Assembly (NCBI GenBank): GCA_022567275.1
Contig: JADFHH010000049.1
Span: 1-8,658 of the forward strand
Direction of reading: 5' to 3'
Origin: Pseudomonadota bacterium
GTDB lineage: Bacteria; Pseudomonadota; Alphaproteobacteria; Rhizobiales; Methyloligellaceae
DNA length: 8,658 bases
The notes under the pieces were generated by a model. The model saw only the letters and a program-made list of their open reading frames with translations. It searched no databases and was not told the DNA's origin. This document shows positions 5,881 through 8,658 of the stretch, one piece after another; position 1 is the stretch's first letter; each line of letters opens with the position of its first letter. The position numbers and the translations under genes were made by a program.

Positions 5881-6644
5881 AACACCCCTTCGACCTCACC
5901 GGCCGCACGGCATTCGTTACCGGCGCATCGTCCGGGCTTGGCCGCCACTTCGCGCATGTGCTTGGCAAGGCCGGGGCGAAGGTGGCGCTGGCGGCGCGGC
6001 GCGAAGAGCGTTTGATCGAGGCCGTGGAGCAGATTGAAGCGGCCGGCGGAACCGCGTGTTGCGTGCCGCTCGACGTCACCGACGCGAGCGCCATCGCACC
6101 GGCCTTCGACAAGGCCGAAGCCGCGTTGGGACCGGTCACCATTCTGGTGCCCGCGGCGGGCGTGACCGCACGCGCCTTCTTCACCGAAACCCGGGAAGAC
6201 CAGTGGCGCCATGTGATGGACACCAATCTCGATGGCGTGTGGCGCACATGCCGCGAAGCGGCCCGGCGTATGCAGGCACATGGCACGGGCGGGTCGATCG
6301 TCATCATTGCCTCGATACTCTCGTTCAACGTGGTGAAAGGCGTTTCTCCCTACGCGACCTCGAAAGCAGCCATCGCCCAGCTGACGCGCGCGATGGCGCT
6401 TGAGCTGGCTCCCGACGATATCCGCGTGAATGCGCTGGCCCCGGGTTATTTTTCGACCGAGCTGAATGAGGATTTTTTGCGCAGCGAGGCGGGCCTGCGG
6501 CTGGTCGAAAAATTCCCCATGAAGCGGCTGGGCGATTTACCCGAGCTCGATGGCCCGCTGCTGCTGCTTGCCTCGGACGCTGGATCGTTTATGACGGGCG
6601 CTGTCATTCCCGTCGACGGCGGCGCCCTTCTGTCAATGAGCTGA
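5877..6644 (+). CDS. SDR-family NAD(P)-dependent oxidoreductase
   Basis: 255 residues, the classical short-chain dehydrogenase/reductase length, acting as a cytoplasmic alcohol/ketone oxidoreductase. The cofactor motif T-G-A-S-S-G-L-G is at 15-22. R41/R42 after the second strand suggest preference for NADP(H). D66-V67 contacts the adenine. The catalytic tetrad is N117, S146, Y159 and K163 (Y-A-T-S-K), followed by P-G at 189-190. The usual N-N-A-G motif is P-A-A-G (92-95), a mild variation. AGGGA (5865-5869) sits 7 nt before the start, which overlaps the ELM1 stop by 4 bp; the dehydrogenase gene begins 3 bp after its stop. In this context it may interconvert a keto- and hydroxyacyl-CoA, as LvaD does for levulinyl-CoA in Pseudomonas putida. 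That substrate is inference; many SDRs of this type act on other hydroxy compounds. Confidence 0.93.
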   Translation: MKHPFDLTGRTAFVTGASSGLGRHFAHVLGKAGAKVALAARREERLIEAVEQIEAAGGTACCVPLDVTDASAIAPAFDKAEAALGPVTILVPAAGVTARAFFTETREDQWRHVMDTNLDGVWRTCREAARRMQAHGTGGSIVIIASILSFNVVKGVSPYATSKAAIAQLTRAMALELAPDDIRVNALAPGYFSTELNEDFLRSEAGLRLVEKFPMKRLGDLPELDGPLLLLASDAGSFMTGAVIPVDGGALLSMS

Positions 6645-6647
6645 GCC

Positions 6648-7853
6648 ATGATCGATTTTACCTTGTCGAACGAAATTGAAGATGTGCGCCAGCGCACGCG
6701 CGCCTTCGTCGCGGCGCATATCACGCCGCTTGAAGACGACCGGAGCAATTATGACGAACATGAAAATATCCGCCTCGATTTGTGCGACGAGATTCGCGCC
6801 AGGGTGAAGGCGCAAGGCCTGTGGTGCCCGCAGGTGCCAAAAGAGCGCGGCGGCATGGGGCTGCCCTTCGTCGGCCAGGCGGTCATGTATGAAGAAGCCA
6901 ATTATTCGATTTTCGGTCCCGTTTGCTTCAACTGCGCCGCGCCCGACGACGGCAATATGCGCGTGCTCAATCAACTGGGCACCGAGGAACAAAAGGAAAA
7001 ATGGCTGCAACCGATCATCGACGGCAAGGCGCGCGGCGCCATCGTCATGACCGAGCCGCATCCCGGCGGCGGCTCCGACCCGACCATGATCCGCACCACG
7101 GCTGAGCCAAAAGGCAACGACAAGTGGGTTATCAATGGCCATAAATGGTTCATTACCGGCGCCGGCGTCGCCGATCATTTCATCCTCATTGCCCGCACTT
7201 CCGATGAACCGCGCCGCCAGCTCACCGCCTTCATGGTGCACAAGGACACGCCCGGCTTCGAGCTGGTGCGAAAAGTGCCGATCATGGGGCCGGAAGAACA
7301 TGGCGGCCATTGCGAGCTGAAATTCACCGATATGGAAATTCCCGACGAAAACCGCCTGCTGGAGGTGGGGCGCGGCATGAAGGTGGCGCAGACGCGGCTC
7401 GGCCCCGCGCGCCTGACCCACTGCATGCGCTGGCTCGGCCTCGCCAAACGCTCGATGGAAATCGCCCAGGACTATATCAATGAACGGATGAGCTTTGGCA
7501 TCAGGCTGGCCGACCGAGAGTCGGTGCAGCTGATGATGGGCGAAATGGCGAAAGAAATTCACATCGGGCGCTTGCTGGTGATGAACGCGGCGTGGACGCT
7601 GGACCAGGGCGATTTTGCACGCAAGGAAATTTCCATGGCAAAAGTCCACTGCGCCAACATGTTGCACAAGGTTGTCGACACGGCGATCCAGCTCAATGGC
7701 GCGCGCGGCTATTCCAAGGACACGATTTTGGAATGGATTTACCGCTCCGCCCGCCAGGCCCGCATCCTCGACGGCGCCGATGAGGTGCACAAGATGGTGC
7801 TGGCCAATGCCTACCGCGCCGAGGGGCGCGATTTCTGGAGCTGGGGCGGTTAG
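6648..7853 (+). CDS. Acyl-CoA dehydrogenase-family flavoprotein, ACAD10/11-like
   Basis: 401 residues, full length for the family. Signatures are I-V-M-T-E-P-H-P-G-G-G-S-D-P (132-145, flavin and substrate region), K-W-F-I-T-G-A-G (166-173), E-R-M-S-F-G-I-R-L (279-287, FAD pyrophosphate contact), L-N-G-A-R-G-Y-S-K-D (349-358) and R-I-L-D-G-A-D-E-V-H-K (372-382). In short- and medium-chain dehydrogenases the catalytic glutamate precedes the G-T of that last motif. Here the position is D375, as I recall is also the case in the ACAD10/11 branch. With the adjacent APH-type kinase, this reproduces as two genes the kinase-dehydrogenase pair fused in animal ACAD10/ACAD11 and separate in LvaA/LvaC of Pseudomonas. 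There, the ACAD-fold enzyme processes 4-phosphoacyl-CoA rather than simply desaturating. A conventional alpha,beta-dehydrogenation cannot be excluded. The start at 6648 has only a weak GAG-type ribosome site, so coupling to the SDR is likely. Confidence 0.93.
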   Translation: MIDFTLSNEIEDVRQRTRAFVAAHITPLEDDRSNYDEHENIRLDLCDEIRARVKAQGLWCPQVPKERGGMGLPFVGQAVMYEEANYSIFGPVCFNCAAPDDGNMRVLNQLGTEEQKEKWLQPIIDGKARGAIVMTEPHPGGGSDPTMIRTTAEPKGNDKWVINGHKWFITGAGVADHFILIARTSDEPRRQLTAFMVHKDTPGFELVRKVPIMGPEEHGGHCELKFTDMEIPDENRLLEVGRGMKVAQTRLGPARLTHCMRWLGLAKRSMEIAQDYINERMSFGIRLADRESVQLMMGEMAKEIHIGRLLVMNAAWTLDQGDFARKEISMAKVHCANMLHKVVDTAIQLNGARGYSKDTILEWIYRSARQARILDGADEVHKMVLANAYRAEGRDFWSWGG

Positions 7854-7860
7854 CGCCGCC

Positions 7861-8658
7861 ATGGCCCATGAAACCCGTGCCCGCACCCTCGACCCGGACA
7901 ATCTCCAACCGCTTGAAGCGTGGCTGGCCGCAGTGCTCGGCGCGGACAAGGTGGCGATAGAAAAAGCGGAACTGCTCGGTGGCGGCGCCATCGGCGAAAA
8001 CTGGCGCATCGAGGCTAAGGTAACGAACGGCCCGCGCGCGGGCGTGCATAAATGGGTGCTGCGCACCGACGCCGTCTCGCGCATCGCCATGAGCCATGAC
8101 CGCGCAAATGAATTCGCTTGTCTCAAATCCGCGCATGAAGCGGGCGCGCTGGTTCCCGAACCCATAGCGGTGTGTCGCGACGCTACCCTCATCGGCGCGC
8201 CTTTCATGGTGGCGGGCCTTCTCAACGGTGAAGCGCAGGGGCGAAAGCTGGTCCGCGATCCCATGATCGAACGGCATGGCGATGCGCTTGGGGAGCGGCT
8301 TGGCAGCGAGCTCGCCAAAATCCATTCCGTGCGCCCGCCTTGCGCGGCGCTTGATTTCCTGAGCGTTCCGGAAACCTCCCCGGCGCGGATTCAGGTGGCG
8401 CAGATGCGCGCCAATATGGACACGCTTTCTCAGGTCCGTCCGGCGCTTGAATATATCCTTGCCTGGCTGGATGAACATGCGCCTCCCAAACACAGGGTCG
8501 TCCTGTGCCACGGAGATTTCCGCACCGGAAACTACCTGGTCCAGGGCGCCAGGCTCACCGGCATCCTCGACTGGGAGTTCTGTCATTGGGGCGATCCGCA
8601 TCTGGATGTTGGGTGGTTCTGCGCGCGCTGCTGGCGCTTCGGCGCGGACGCCCGCGAG
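7861..8658 (+). CDS. APH-type phosphotransferase family protein (ACAD10/11 kinase-like), 3' end outside the window
   Basis: 266 codons are open to the window edge, so the C-terminus is missing. The fold is that of aminoglycoside phosphotransferases/choline kinases. It has a glycine-rich loop L-L-G-G-G-A-I-G-E-N-W (38-48), the strand K-W-V-L-R-T-D (64-70) in place of the usual ATP-contacting lysine strand, and helix E84. The catalytic loop is H-G-D-F-R-T-G-N (217-224, D219 base, N224 metal) and the metal-binding D237 lies in I-L-D-W-E-F. W-G-D-P-H-L-D-V-G-W follows. The wording of these motifs fits the ACAD10/11 and LvaA branch, which phosphorylates the 4-hydroxyl of hydroxyacyl-CoA, better than antibiotic kinases, and the neighbouring ACAD gene supports this. 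It starts 7 bp after the dehydrogenase stop with a G-rich but weak ribosome site. About 80-100 residues are probably still to come. A LvaB-like small subunit, if present, would be beyond the edge. Confidence 0.9.
   Translation, partial: MAHETRARTLDPDNLQPLEAWLAAVLGADKVAIEKAELLGGGAIGENWRIEAKVTNGPRAGVHKWVLRTDAVSRIAMSHDRANEFACLKSAHEAGALVPEPIAVCRDATLIGAPFMVAGLLNGEAQGRKLVRDPMIERHGDALGERLGSELAKIHSVRPPCAALDFLSVPETSPARIQVAQMRANMDTLSQVRPALEYILAWLDEHAPPKHRVVLCHGDFRTGNYLVQGARLTGILDWEFCHWGDPHLDVGWFCARCWRFGADARE

Noticed and set aside
6633..8318. 561-codon open frame on the minus strand, opposite the dehydrogenase and kinase
   Set aside because: Antisense shadow: it lies across two strongly recognisable plus-strand genes, its product is low-complexity and resembles no family I know, and high-GC codon use keeps this frame open.
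7693..8601. 302-codon open frame on the minus strand
   Set aside because: Same cause: it is antisense to the dehydrogenase 3' end and the kinase, whose motifs are unmistakable.
7861..8658. Antibiotic (aminoglycoside) resistance kinase
   Set aside because: The APH fold is shared, but the motif wording and the adjacent ACAD10/11-like gene point to a metabolic acyl-CoA kinase.
1..8658. CRISPR array or anti-phage defence system
   Set aside because: No spaced direct repeats and no cas, restriction or toxin-antitoxin genes were seen; the DUF3631 NTPase with an HTH gene is better explained as mobile-element replication or excision functions.

Overview
The window looks like a piece of an alphaproteobacterial chromosome. 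The evidence is the pairing of DUF2336 and ELM1-type (DUF1022) proteins, both typical of Alphaproteobacteria, the high-GC coding sequence from about 3000 onward, and an IS1380-family transposase of the type common in that class. I cannot name a genus from the sequence alone.

Region 1 (1-1317) is the edge of an integrated element. A small excisionase/AlpA-type helix-turn-helix gene is translationally coupled (ATGA overlap) to a DUF3631-type P-loop NTPase. This pair is usual in integrative elements and satellite prophages; an integrase would be expected to the left, outside the window. The NTPase gene has lost its 3' end.

Region 2 (about 1318-2983) is a roughly 1.66 kb IS1380-family element with imperfect terminal inverted repeats and a transposase on the minus strand. 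There is no matching target duplication and the NTPase gene does not resume on the far side, so the IS probably sits at a deletion or recombination junction. The transposase carries an apparent 8-residue in-frame insertion encoded by a GC-rich palindrome, which looks like a small palindromic repeat that landed inside the transposase gene.

Region 3 (3019-4680) holds a DUF2336 gene (plus strand) that starts only 35 bp from the IS end. It converges, with a 6-bp overlap, on an Lrp/AsnC-family regulator (minus strand). The regulator diverges from the next operon across a 165-bp intergenic region that contains several inverted repeats.

Region 4 (4846-8658, running off the window) is a tight plus-strand operon: an ELM1-family protein, an SDR oxidoreductase, an ACAD10/11-like acyl-CoA dehydrogenase and an APH-type small-molecule kinase. 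Gene junctions are a 4-bp overlap, 3 bp and 7 bp. The SDR, dehydrogenase and kinase together match the logic of 4-hydroxyacyl-CoA/levulinate-type catabolism: keto/hydroxy interconversion, phosphorylation of the 4-hydroxyl, then removal of the phosphate by an ACAD-fold enzyme. This is known from the Pseudomonas lva operon and from the fused kinase-dehydrogenase proteins ACAD10 and ACAD11 of animals. The substrate here is inferred. The coupling of an ELM1 gene to this set is the least explained feature of the window.
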